40,292 bases of DNA from Oscillospiraceae bacterium (GTDB taxonomy: Bacteria > Bacillota > Clostridia > Oscillospirales > Acutalibacteraceae): NCBI GenBank assembly GCA_015066015.1, contig SVPE01000018.1:1-40292 (forward strand), read 5' to 3'. Shown here piece by piece: positions 34,284 to 40,292 of this stretch. Position 1 is the stretch's first letter; every line of letters starts with the position of its first letter. The position numbers and the translations under genes were made by a program. The notes under the pieces were generated by a model, which saw only the letters and a list, made by a program, of their open reading frames with translations, was not told the DNA's origin and searched no databases.

Positions 34284-34913
34284 ATGCGACCGATAAGAAT
34301 AGCATTAACAAAAGGAAGACTTGAAAAAAGAGCAGTAACACTTTTTCAGACGATAGGTCTTGATTGCACAAATCTTGTAGCAAAAGGCCGCAAGCTCATT
34401 TTGCCTGTTGACAATTATGAGGTGGTCCTTGCTAAATCTGCGGATGTTATTACCTATGTTGAGCACGGTACTTGTGATATCGGCATCGTAGGTAAGGATA
34501 CGATTATGGAGAAAAACCCCGATGTATATGAAATGACCGACTTAGGCTTCGGTAAATGCCGTTTTGCTTTAGCGGTACAAAAGGGAAAAAAATTCTACGA
34601 CGGATGCAACGAAAAAATAATCGCAACAAAATATCCGTCAGTTGCCGCGGAGTTTTTTGAGAAAAAAGATATGGACGTCCAGATTATCAAAATTGAAGGC
34701 TCAGTTGAGCTTGCACCGTTATTGGGTCTTGCAGATGCGATAGTTGATATCGTTGAAACGGGAACAACACTCAAAGAAAACGGTCTTGAGGTTATTGAAG
34801 ACATCGTACCTCTTTCCGCAAGAGTTATCGTAAATAAAGCTTCAATGAAATTAAGAAAAGAAGAAATAGAAGAATTTCTGCACGACATTGATCTTGCAGA
34901 GGAGGTTTGCTGA
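34284..34913 (+). CDS. hisG: ATP phosphoribosyltransferase, short-form catalytic subunit
   Basis: HisG joins ATP and PRPP to make phosphoribosyl-ATP, the first step of histidine synthesis. At 209 residues it lacks the C-terminal regulatory domain of long-form HisG, consistent with hisZ directly upstream. 'RIALTKGRLEKRA' at the N-terminus and 'DAIVDIVETGTTLKENGL' (~151-168, PRPP loop) are diagnostic. AAGGAGG precedes the ATG. The TGA overlaps the hisD ATG by one base. Confidence 0.95.
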   Translation: MRPIRIALTKGRLEKRAVTLFQTIGLDCTNLVAKGRKLILPVDNYEVVLAKSADVITYVEHGTCDIGIVGKDTIMEKNPDVYEMTDLGFGKCRFALAVQKGKKFYDGCNEKIIATKYPSVAAEFFEKKDMDVQIIKIEGSVELAPLLGLADAIVDIVETGTTLKENGLEVIEDIVPLSARVIVNKASMKLRKEEIEEFLHDIDLAEEVC

Positions 34914-36196
34914 TGATACCGATTACAATAGCTGATTCAAATGCTGAATTCAGGCTTTTAGATGAACTTCGTCAGAGAGGTGACGAGGTAAGTGATAAAG
35001 TTACTGCCGCAGTAAGCGACATACTTTTTGATGTCCGTGCAAACGGCGATGAAGCAGTAGCGGAATATACACGCAGATTTGACGGCAGAGTACCTCTTAA
35101 TATTGAGGTATCGCAGACGGATATAGAAAATGCTTTCAGAAGCAGAGATACATCTTTTGTATATGCACTTTACAAAGCAGCTGAAAATATAAGAAATTTC
35201 CACGAACGTCAGGTACAGCAGAGCAGAATAGATACAAAACCCGACGGAACAATCCTCGGTCAGAGAATCAGAGGACTTGAGAGAGTCGGTATCTATGTAC
35301 CCGGCGGTACTGCAGCTTATCCGTCATCTGTTCTTATGAACGCTATTCCTGCAAAAATCGCAGGTGTTAAAGAAATTATAATGGTGACACCTCCGCAGAA
35401 AGACGGAACCGCTAATCCCGATATCCTTGCGGCGGCAAAGATTGCAGGTGTTGACAGAGTTTTCTTAGTAGGCGGTGCTCAGGCTATCGCTGCACTTGCT
35501 TACGGTACGAAGATGATACCGAAGGTTGACAAAATCGTCGGCCCCGGTAACATTTATGTTGCAATGGCAAAGAAGCTTTTATTCGGTGTTGTTGATATTG
35601 ATATGATAGCAGGACCGAGCGAAATCCTTATCATTGCCGATGAAACTGCAAATCCCAAATACATAGCGGCTGATCTGATGTCACAGGCAGAGCATGACCG
35701 TCAGGCATCTGCGGTACTTCTCACAACAAGTGAGGATATTGCAAGAGCAACACAGGATGAGCTTTACAAACAGGTCGAAAGACTTTCAAGAAAAGATATA
35801 ATAAAACAAGCACTCGAAGACTTCGGTGCAATCGTATTGTTTGACAGTATGAAAGAGGTTGTGGACTATGCAAACGCAGTTGCACCCGAGCACCTTGAAG
35901 TCTGCACAAAGAATCCTATGGAGTTTATCGGAAAGCTTGACAATGCGGGCTCGATTTTCCTCGGAAATTATTCACCCGAGCCGCTTGGTGACTACTATGC
36001 AGGTCCCAACCACGTTTTACCGACGGGCGGTACTGCAAGATTCTTCTCCCCGTTATCGGTTGACAGCTTTATCAAAAAGACAAGCTTCATTTATTACACC
36101 CAAACTGCATTAAGAGATGCGGGTGCTGACATAGTAAAGCTTGCTGAAACTGAGGGCTTAACTGCTCACGCAAATTCAATTAAAGTAAGATTATAA
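34913..36196 (+). CDS. hisD: Histidinol dehydrogenase
   Basis: HisD oxidises histidinol to histidine in two NAD-dependent steps, the last reactions of the pathway. The 427-residue protein shows 'RVGIYVPGGTAAYPSS' (~124-139), 'VGGAQAIAALAYGT' (~184-197), 'IAGPSEILIIADE' (~230-242), 'SQAEHDRQASAVL' (~257-269) with zinc ligands, and 'GPNHVLPTGGTARF' (~363-376). ATG 34913 lies just after AGGAGG and overlaps the hisG stop (TGATG). TTG 34907 is an unlikely alternative. Confidence 0.95.
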   Translation: MIPITIADSNAEFRLLDELRQRGDEVSDKVTAAVSDILFDVRANGDEAVAEYTRRFDGRVPLNIEVSQTDIENAFRSRDTSFVYALYKAAENIRNFHERQVQQSRIDTKPDGTILGQRIRGLERVGIYVPGGTAAYPSSVLMNAIPAKIAGVKEIIMVTPPQKDGTANPDILAAAKIAGVDRVFLVGGAQAIAALAYGTKMIPKVDKIVGPGNIYVAMAKKLLFGVVDIDMIAGPSEILIIADETANPKYIAADLMSQAEHDRQASAVLLTTSEDIARATQDELYKQVERLSRKDIIKQALEDFGAIVLFDSMKEVVDYANAVAPEHLEVCTKNPMEFIGKLDNAGSIFLGNYSPEPLGDYYAGPNHVLPTGGTARFFSPLSVDSFIKKTSFIYYTQTALRDAGADIVKLAETEGLTAHANSIKVRL

Positions 36197-36206
36197 AGGA
36201 TAGATT

Positions 36207-37268
36207 ATGGCATACGAACTTAATAAAAAAATCAGGGACTTAACACCTTATGAACCCATAAACGGAAGTTATAAAATCAGACTTGATGCAAACGAGTCTT
36301 TTATAACTCCGTCAGAGGAAATGAGAGCAAAAATTGAAAAAGCGGTTATGGAAGTAAGCTTCAACCGCTACCCCGACCCTAATGCAACCGAATTGTGTCA
36401 GGCTTTTGCGGACAGTTATTCCGTTAAGCCCGGGCTGGTGACTGCGGGTAACGGCTCAGATGAGCTTATATCCGTTATAATGACATCGTTCTTGCAAAAG
36501 GGTGATAAGGTTTTGACTCTTGCCCCGGATTTTTCGATGTATGCTTTTTATGCAGAGCTTGCAGAGGGTGAGATTTTAAAGCTCCCCAAGAACCCCGATT
36601 TTACAATAGATATCGACGGGGTCATTTCAAAAGTAAAGGCTGAAGATGTCAAAATAGTGATATTCTCAAACCCTTGCAATCCTACTTCAAAGGTAATAAA
36701 GAAAGAAGAAGTCAGAAAGCTTATTGAAAGTGTTGATGCCCTGGTTGTTTTGGACGAAGCTTATATGGACTTTTCAACGGAAAGCTTGTTAGCGGAAGTT
36801 GAGGAATATGATAACCTGATTATTCTCAGAACCTGCTCAAAAGCGGTCGGTATGGCGGCGATAAGATTAGGCTTTGCGATAGCAAACGAGAAGCTTACAA
36901 GAGTATTGAAAGCTGTAAAATCGCCGTACAACGTAAACTCCGTTACACAGGCAATCGGTGAGGCAATCTTGTCCGACAAAGAATATCTCAAAGCAGGTAT
37001 TGCAAGAATAAATGCTTCAAGGGATGAACTTTTCAGCGAGTTGAAGCTTGTTGAAAAAGCAAACCCTGATGAAATTGAAATCATAGCTGCTGAAGCAAAT
37101 TTCGTTTATCTTAAATCAGAGAAAGCGGTTAAGATTTTTGAATATCTTATGGAAAACTCCGTTGTTGTCAGATGCTTCGGAGAATACCTGAGAATAACAG
37201 CAGGAAGAAATTACGAAAATGCAGAAGTCATAAGACTGATTAAAAAATATTTTAAGGAGCAGAAGTGA
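36207..37268 (+). CDS. hisC: Histidinol-phosphate aminotransferase
   Basis: HisC is the PLP enzyme that transaminates imidazole acetol-phosphate. The 353 residues are typical. Motifs are 'IRLDANESFITPS' (~23-35), 'NRYPDPNATELCQ' (~51-63), 'GNGSDELISVI' (~78-88), 'FSNPCNPTSKVI' (~153-164) and the PLP-lysine region 'ILRTCSKAVGMAAIRLGF' (~206-223). AAAGGA precedes the ATG, 10 nt after hisD. The stop overlaps hisB by one base. Confidence 0.93.
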   Translation: MAYELNKKIRDLTPYEPINGSYKIRLDANESFITPSEEMRAKIEKAVMEVSFNRYPDPNATELCQAFADSYSVKPGLVTAGNGSDELISVIMTSFLQKGDKVLTLAPDFSMYAFYAELAEGEILKLPKNPDFTIDIDGVISKVKAEDVKIVIFSNPCNPTSKVIKKEEVRKLIESVDALVVLDEAYMDFSTESLLAEVEEYDNLIILRTCSKAVGMAAIRLGFAIANEKLTRVLKAVKSPYNVNSVTQAIGEAILSDKEYLKAGIARINASRDELFSELKLVEKANPDEIEIIAAEANFVYLKSEKAVKIFEYLMENSVVVRCFGEYLRITAGRNYENAEVIRLIKKYFKEQK

Positions 37269-37843
37269 TGAGAACTGCGGAATTAACAAGAAAAACAAAG
37301 GAAACTGAAATCGAAGTTAATTTGTCACTCGACGGCGGTGAAATTGAAGTTGATACAGGAATCGGTTTTTTTGACCATATGCTTACCGCATTTATGATGC
37401 ACGGTGGTTTTGGCGGAAAAATCGTCTGTAAGGGCGACACAGAGGTTGATTACCACCACTCCGTTGAAGATGTCGGAATTGTACTCGGCAAGGCATTTGA
37501 TATTGCCTTAGGCGATAAAGGCGGTATCAGGAGATACGGAAGCTTTGCAATTCCTATGGACGAAGCACTCTGCAAGGCAATACTTGATATAAGCGGCAGA
37601 CCGTTTTTAGTCTTCAATGCAAGTTTTTCGCAGTATAAGACAGGCGATTTTGATATGTGCCTCGTTGAAGAATTTTTCAGGGCTTTTGCAATGAATTCAA
37701 AAATCACTTTGCACATAAATCTTGAATACGGCAACAATGCTCACCACGAAGCAGAGGCAATGTTCAAGGCAGTTGCTCACTCGTTGAGAAAGGCAGTAAA
37801 ACTATCAAAAGGCACCCTGTCAACGAAAGGAAGTATTGACTGA
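37268..37843 (+). CDS. hisB: Imidazoleglycerol-phosphate dehydratase
   Basis: HisB removes water from IGP to give imidazole acetol-phosphate. This is the monofunctional 191-residue form with no fused phosphatase. 'GFFDHMLTAFMMHGG' (~36-50), 'DYHHSVEDVGIVLG' (~62-75) and 'NNAHHEAEAMFKAVAHSLR' (~157-175) hold the metal-binding His/Glu residues. I chose ATG 37268, in the TGATG overlap with hisC and 7 nt after AGGAGC. The stop overlaps the hisA ATG, leaving no room for the hisH usually found here. Confidence 0.95.
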   Translation: MRTAELTRKTKETEIEVNLSLDGGEIEVDTGIGFFDHMLTAFMMHGGFGGKIVCKGDTEVDYHHSVEDVGIVLGKAFDIALGDKGGIRRYGSFAIPMDEALCKAILDISGRPFLVFNASFSQYKTGDFDMCLVEEFFRAFAMNSKITLHINLEYGNNAHHEAEAMFKAVAHSLRKAVKLSKGTLSTKGSID

Positions 37844-38568
37844 TGATAATTTTTCCCGCAATAGATATCAAGGACGGAAACTGTGTCCGTCTTTATAAAG
37901 GTGATATGAATACTGCCGAAACGGTTGCAGACAGTTATATGCAGACTGCAAAGCAATTCAAAGCGGCAGGAAGTGAATATATACATATGGTTGACCTAAA
38001 CGGTGCGATTGAGGGCAAGAGAATAAACAGTAATATCTTTATTGATGTTGCAAAAAACAGCGGTTTAAAGGTTGAACTCGGCGGCGGTATCAGAACAATG
38101 GACGATATCGAGTTTTATCTTTCAAACGGTATTGAAAGAATAATCCTCGGCTCGGTTGCGCTGAAAAATCCCGCTCTTGTTGAAGAAGCTGTAAAAAAAT
38201 TCGGCGGCAACACAATCGCAGTCGGTATTGATGCAGTCGACGGCAAGGTTGCAACCGAAGGTTGGGTAGAAGTCAGCGGTCAGGATTATATCGAGCTTGC
38301 CAAAAAGATGGAATCTTTCGGCGTTCAGTACATAATCTGCACCGATATCAAAAAAGACGGTATGCTCTCGGGACCGAATGTTGAACAGTTGGCAAAGCTC
38401 AACGAAGCAGTATCTTGTAATATCACCGCAAGCGGCGGAATCAAAGATATAAATGATATTAAGGATTTATACTCCGCAGGACTTTATGCGGCAATCTGTG
38501 GCCGTTCACTTTACAGCGGTACACTTGATTTAGAAGAAGCAATAAAAGTAGGTGCAGGTAATGTTTGA
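37843..38568 (+). CDS. hisA: Phosphoribosylformimino-AICAR ribotide isomerase (ProFAR isomerase)
   Basis: HisA is the TIM-barrel Amadori isomerase converting ProFAR to PRFAR. The 241-residue protein has catalytic Asp in '[18 protein letters not shown]' (~3-20) and in '[14 protein letters not shown]' (~166-179), plus '[14 protein letters not shown]' (~76-89). 'FPAIDIKDG' marks it as HisA rather than HisF, and '[17 protein letters not shown]' (with I for V here) is also HisA-like. It overlaps hisB by one base and hisI by 8 nt. hisF, its usual downstream neighbour, is absent. Confidence 0.93.
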   Translation: MIIFPAIDIKDGNCVRLYKGDMNTAETVADSYMQTAKQFKAAGSEYIHMVDLNGAIEGKRINSNIFIDVAKNSGLKVELGGGIRTMDDIEFYLSNGIERIILGSVALKNPALVEEAVKKFGGNTIAVGIDAVDGKVATEGWVEVSGQDYIELAKKMESFGVQYIICTDIKKDGMLSGPNVEQLAKLNEAVSCNITASGGIKDINDIKDLYSAGLYAAICGRSLYSGTLDLEEAIKVGAGNV

Positions 38569-38884
38569 TAAAAAAGAACTCTTTAAGAAATCAGAACTTA
38601 TCCCCGCAATCATCGTTGAAAAGGGCACAAACGAGGTTTTGATGTTGGCTTATATGAATGCAGAATCCTTTGATAAAACGCTTGAAACGGGCTACACATG
38701 GTTTTTCAGCCGTTCAAGAAATAAGCTTTGGAATAAAGGTGAAACCTCAGGCCATACACAGAAGGTTATTTCAATAAAGGCAGACTGCGATTTTGATACA
38801 CTTTTAATCGAAGTCGAGCAGAACGGAGTTGCCTGTCATACAGGAAACAAAACCTGCTTTTTCAATAGTTACGAGTTAGGATAA
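38561..38884 (+). CDS. hisI: Phosphoribosyl-AMP cyclohydrolase
   Basis: HisI opens the adenine ring of phosphoribosyl-AMP. The 107-residue protein is the stand-alone cyclohydrolase, not fused to HisE. Signatures are '[16 protein letters not shown]' (~24-39), '[22 protein letters not shown]' region (~42-63) and the metal-binding '[21 protein letters not shown]' region (~71-91). I chose ATG 38561, which overlaps the hisA stop; GTG 38552 is an alternative. A perfect 12-bp hairpin overlaps its stop codon. Confidence 0.93.
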   Translation: MFDKKELFKKSELIPAIIVEKGTNEVLMLAYMNAESFDKTLETGYTWFFSRSRNKLWNKGETSGHTQKVISIKADCDFDTLLIEVEQNGVACHTGNKTCFFNSYELG

Positions 38885-39025
38885 TAACGTGAAAAATCAC
38901 GTTATTATGATTGTATGTCCCTAAAAATTTGAGAACAAATTTTTAGATGGACTAAATTTCCATCACGCCTTGTCCGGCTACAACAAGGGAATCGTGATTT
39001 TTATAAAATTTTGTAGCCGGAAAGG
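38881..39025 (+). promoter_or_regulatory. Highly structured hisI-hisE spacer (three hairpins and a possible pseudoknot)
   Basis: There are four complementary elements. (1) ATAATAACGTGA with TCACGTTATTAT (38881-38908), perfect. (2) CTAAAAATTTG with CAAATTTTTAG (38921-38946), perfect. (3) ATCACGCCTTG (38962-38972) with CAAGG and CGTGAT (38984-38998). (4) CCGGCTACAA (38974-38983), which is the loop of hairpin 3, is perfectly complementary to TTGTAGCCGG (39011-39020), which runs into the presumed ribosome-binding site of hisE. Hairpin 3 with element 4 would form a pseudoknot or two exclusive folds. None has a terminator T run. Confidence 0.55.
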
Positions 39026-39027
39026 CT

Positions 39028-39366
39028 ATGGAAATAAAAATGAACAGCGTTTACAGAGATTTATATAACACAGTTATAAACCGCAAGGAAAATCCGAAAG
39101 AGGGTTCATACACTTGCTACCTTTTTGAAAAAGGTCTTGATAAGATACTCAAAAAATGCGGTGAGGAATGTTCCGAAACAATAATTGCGGCAAAGAATAA
39201 CGACAATGCAGAAACTGTATACGAAATCAGCGATTTGATGTATCATTTGATGGTTCTGATGGTAAATCAGGGAATTACATTAGATGAAATCGAAGCCGAA
39301 CTTGCAAAGAGAAGCGAAAAAACCGGCAACCTCAAGCAATTCCACACAGTTGATAAAAATTCATAA
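39028..39366 (+). CDS. hisE: Phosphoribosyl-ATP pyrophosphatase
   Basis: HisE hydrolyses phosphoribosyl-ATP to phosphoribosyl-AMP, the second histidine step. The 112-residue all-helical protein has the MazG-like motifs '[19 protein letters not shown]' (~35-53) and '[13 protein letters not shown]' (~62-74) that bind magnesium. GGAAAGG lies only 2 nt before ATG 39028 and 14 nt before in-frame ATG 39040, so the exact start is uncertain. Unlike the rest of the operon it is separated from its neighbour, by the 143-nt structured spacer. Confidence 0.92.
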   Translation: MEIKMNSVYRDLYNTVINRKENPKEGSYTCYLFEKGLDKILKKCGEECSETIIAAKNNDNAETVYEISDLMYHLMVLMVNQGITLDEIEAELAKRSEKTGNLKQFHTVDKNS

Positions 39367-39378
39367 AAAGCATATAAT
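39350..39378 (+). promoter_or_regulatory. Promoter of the MNT/HEPN pair
   Basis: TTGATA (39350-39355, inside the 3' end of hisE), a 17-nt spacer and a consensus TATAAT (39373-39378) lie 30 nt before the antitoxin start. Confidence 0.7.
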
Positions 39379-39408
39379 ATAAGTGAAAAATAAGAATGGA
39401 GGGATGGT

Positions 39409-39747
39409 ATGTGTACAAAAAATCAGATAGATGAAATCTTATTAAAGATTGCAACAGAGTCAAAAAACATATTTGGCGAAGCATTGGATTCTGTAATTTT
39501 GTTCGGCTCTTATGCCCGCGGTGATTTTGATGAAGAATCAGATATTGATATTTTGATGCTTGTAGATTTGCCGTCTGATGTTCTTATGAACTATCGCGAA
39601 AGGATAGACTCCCTTTGCGGGACACTTTTACTGGAATACGGCATTGTAGTTTCTGCAATCGAGAAAGATTTGGAAACCTATAATAAATATTCTCAAGTTC
39701 TTCCGTTTTATAAGAATATCGCAAGGGATGGTGTGAAGATTGCTTAA
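39409..39747 (+). CDS. MNT-type nucleotidyltransferase, likely antitoxin (MntA-like)
   Basis: This 112-residue protein is a minimal nucleotidyltransferase of the polymerase-beta fold. The motif 'GSYARGDFDEESDID' (about residues 32-46) fits G-S-x10-D-x-D. In type VII MNT/HEPN systems such antitoxins AMPylate and silence the HEPN RNase encoded beside them. The start is behind GGAGGGATGG. The next gene encodes a HEPN protein and overlaps by 8 nt, the usual arrangement. Function as a true toxin-antitoxin pair is inferred from family and order. Confidence 0.85.
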   Translation: MCTKNQIDEILLKIATESKNIFGEALDSVILFGSYARGDFDEESDIDILMLVDLPSDVLMNYRERIDSLCGTLLLEYGIVVSAIEKDLETYNKYSQVLPFYKNIARDGVKIA

Positions 39748-40135
39748 AGAAGAATTAACAGACCTTTCAAAAGCGAGGATTACCCACGCGGAAGATTGTT
39801 TGCGTGAAGCTAAACTGTTGCTTGATGCAGAAGAATACAAAGGAGCGGCAAACAGAGCATACTATGCTGCGTTTCATTCCTTGCGTGCAGTTTTGATTCT
39901 GGACGAATTTGATTCGAAAAAACATTCGGGAATTATTGCAAAATTCAGAGAGAATTATTTAAAAACCGAATTGTTCAGTAAAGAAATTTCTGATTATATA
40001 TCTTCTTTATTCCGAGTCCGTTCGGCAAGTGATTATGATGATTTTTATATAATCTCAAAAGATGAAGCAAAATCGCAAGTAGAAAAGGCTGAGGTTATAT
40101 TAGAAAAGGTTAAATTATTCCTTAGTAAACAATGA
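39740..40135 (+). CDS. HEPN-domain protein, likely toxin (HepT-like)
   Basis: This 131-residue helical protein belongs to the HEPN superfamily. 'NRAYYAAFHSLRAVL' (about residues 38-52) holds an R-x6-H active-site motif typical of HEPN RNases. Translation appears to start at TTG 39740: no in-frame ATG or GTG gives an intact upstream start (ATG 39728 meets a stop at once). It overlaps the MNT gene by 8 nt, so translation is probably coupled. Its stop is 35 nt from the end of an IS3-family element. Confidence 0.85.
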   Translation: MLKEELTDLSKARITHAEDCLREAKLLLDAEEYKGAANRAYYAAFHSLRAVLILDEFDSKKHSGIIAKFRENYLKTELFSKEISDYISSLFRVRSASDYDDFYIISKDEAKSQVEKAEVILEKVKLFLSKQ

Positions 40136-40170
40136 TTAAATTAGCAGAGCAGTATCAAAACATTCTGAAG

Positions 40171-40292
40171 TGAACCCCAAAGTTTAGACAAAATTAAATA
40201 TTAAATTGTTTGTGAATGAGTTCGGTATTGTACTGGACTCATTCCTTTTAGTTTTAAGGAAATTCTTTCGTTGTTGTAGTAATGAATGTATT
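40171..40292 (-). mobile_element. IS3-family (IS150-like) insertion sequence, one end only
   Basis: The terminal sequence TGAACCCCAAAGTTTAGACA (40171-40190) begins with the TG typical of IS3-family ends and resembles IS150-group terminal inverted repeats. The 3' end of a transposase reading towards this end lies just inside. The other end is outside the window. Confidence 0.8.
40201..40292 (-). CDS. IS3-family transposase (OrfB, integrase domain), C-terminal fragment
   Basis: On the minus strand the frame from the window edge reads 'YIHYYNNERISLKLKGMSP' then 'VQYRTHSQTI' and a TAA at 40201-40203. 'YYNNERIxxKLxGMSPxxYR' is the conserved C-terminus of IS3/IS150 rve-type transposases, which carry a DDE catalytic triad upstream. 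The rest lies beyond the window, so intactness cannot be judged. Confidence 0.85.
   Translation of the reverse strand, partial: YIHYYNNERISLKLKGMSPVQYRTHSQTI

Overview
The window looks like a chromosomal segment of a low-to-mid GC, Gram-positive gut or rumen Clostridia (Oscillospiraceae/Ruminococcus-like). This rests on strong AGGAGG ribosome-binding sites, TTGACA/TATAAT promoters, a PolC-type DNA polymerase, the order pyrH-frr-uppS-cdsA-dxr-rseP-ispG-polC, a hisZ/short-hisG pair, and secreted proteins with cohesin-like, dockerin, BspA leucine-rich-repeat and bacterial Ig-like (Big_2) modules. The genus is inferred from gene content, not established.

Bases 1-9.6 kb: surface or secreted repeat proteins. 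The 3' part of a repeat protein (1-1835) is followed by a two-gene operon. Its first protein has cohesin-like domains and a C-terminal dockerin (2184-4409). Its second has 1712 residues, with two cohesin-like domains and 13 tandem helical repeats of 63-65 residues (4437-9575). The window-start gene is a paralogue of the second gene. The operon has a good promoter and a structured 5' leader.

9.9-18.4 kb: a sigma-70-family factor overlaps a single-pass membrane protein that may be its regulator. A large LRR plus Big_2 surface protein follows. A 132-bp remnant of the membrane-protein gene then precedes a second LRR plus Big_2 protein, which points to duplication of a membrane-protein/surface-protein unit and partial loss of one copy.

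18.5-22.8 kb: a small heavy-metal-associated (HMA) protein with an operator-like inverted repeat at its promoter, nagB, and two sugar isomerase/epimerase-like TIM-barrel genes. Next come two tandem paralogous non-coding RNA elements of about 155 nt. Each has its own promoter and terminator, and their stems keep pairing although the sequences have diverged. A small secreted or anchored protein of unknown function lies just behind the second terminator.

22.8-33 kb: housekeeping genes for nucleotide, ribosome, envelope, isoprenoid and replication functions (pyrH, frr, uppS, cdsA, dxr, rseP, ispG, polC). The PolC lacks the DnaQ-like exonuclease normally inserted in its PHP domain.

33-39.4 kb: a histidine operon (hisZ-G-D-C-B-A-I-E), mostly with overlapping genes. 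It begins at a promoter overlapped by a 36-bp imperfect palindrome. It lacks hisH and hisF, and it has a highly structured hisI-hisE spacer.

39.4 kb to the end: an MNT/HEPN toxin-antitoxin pair and the end of an IS3-family insertion sequence cut by the window edge.

The most novel-looking items are the tandem RNA pair at 21.67-22.06 kb, the structured hisI-hisE spacer, the exonuclease-less PolC and the cohesin/dockerin repeat-protein cluster.
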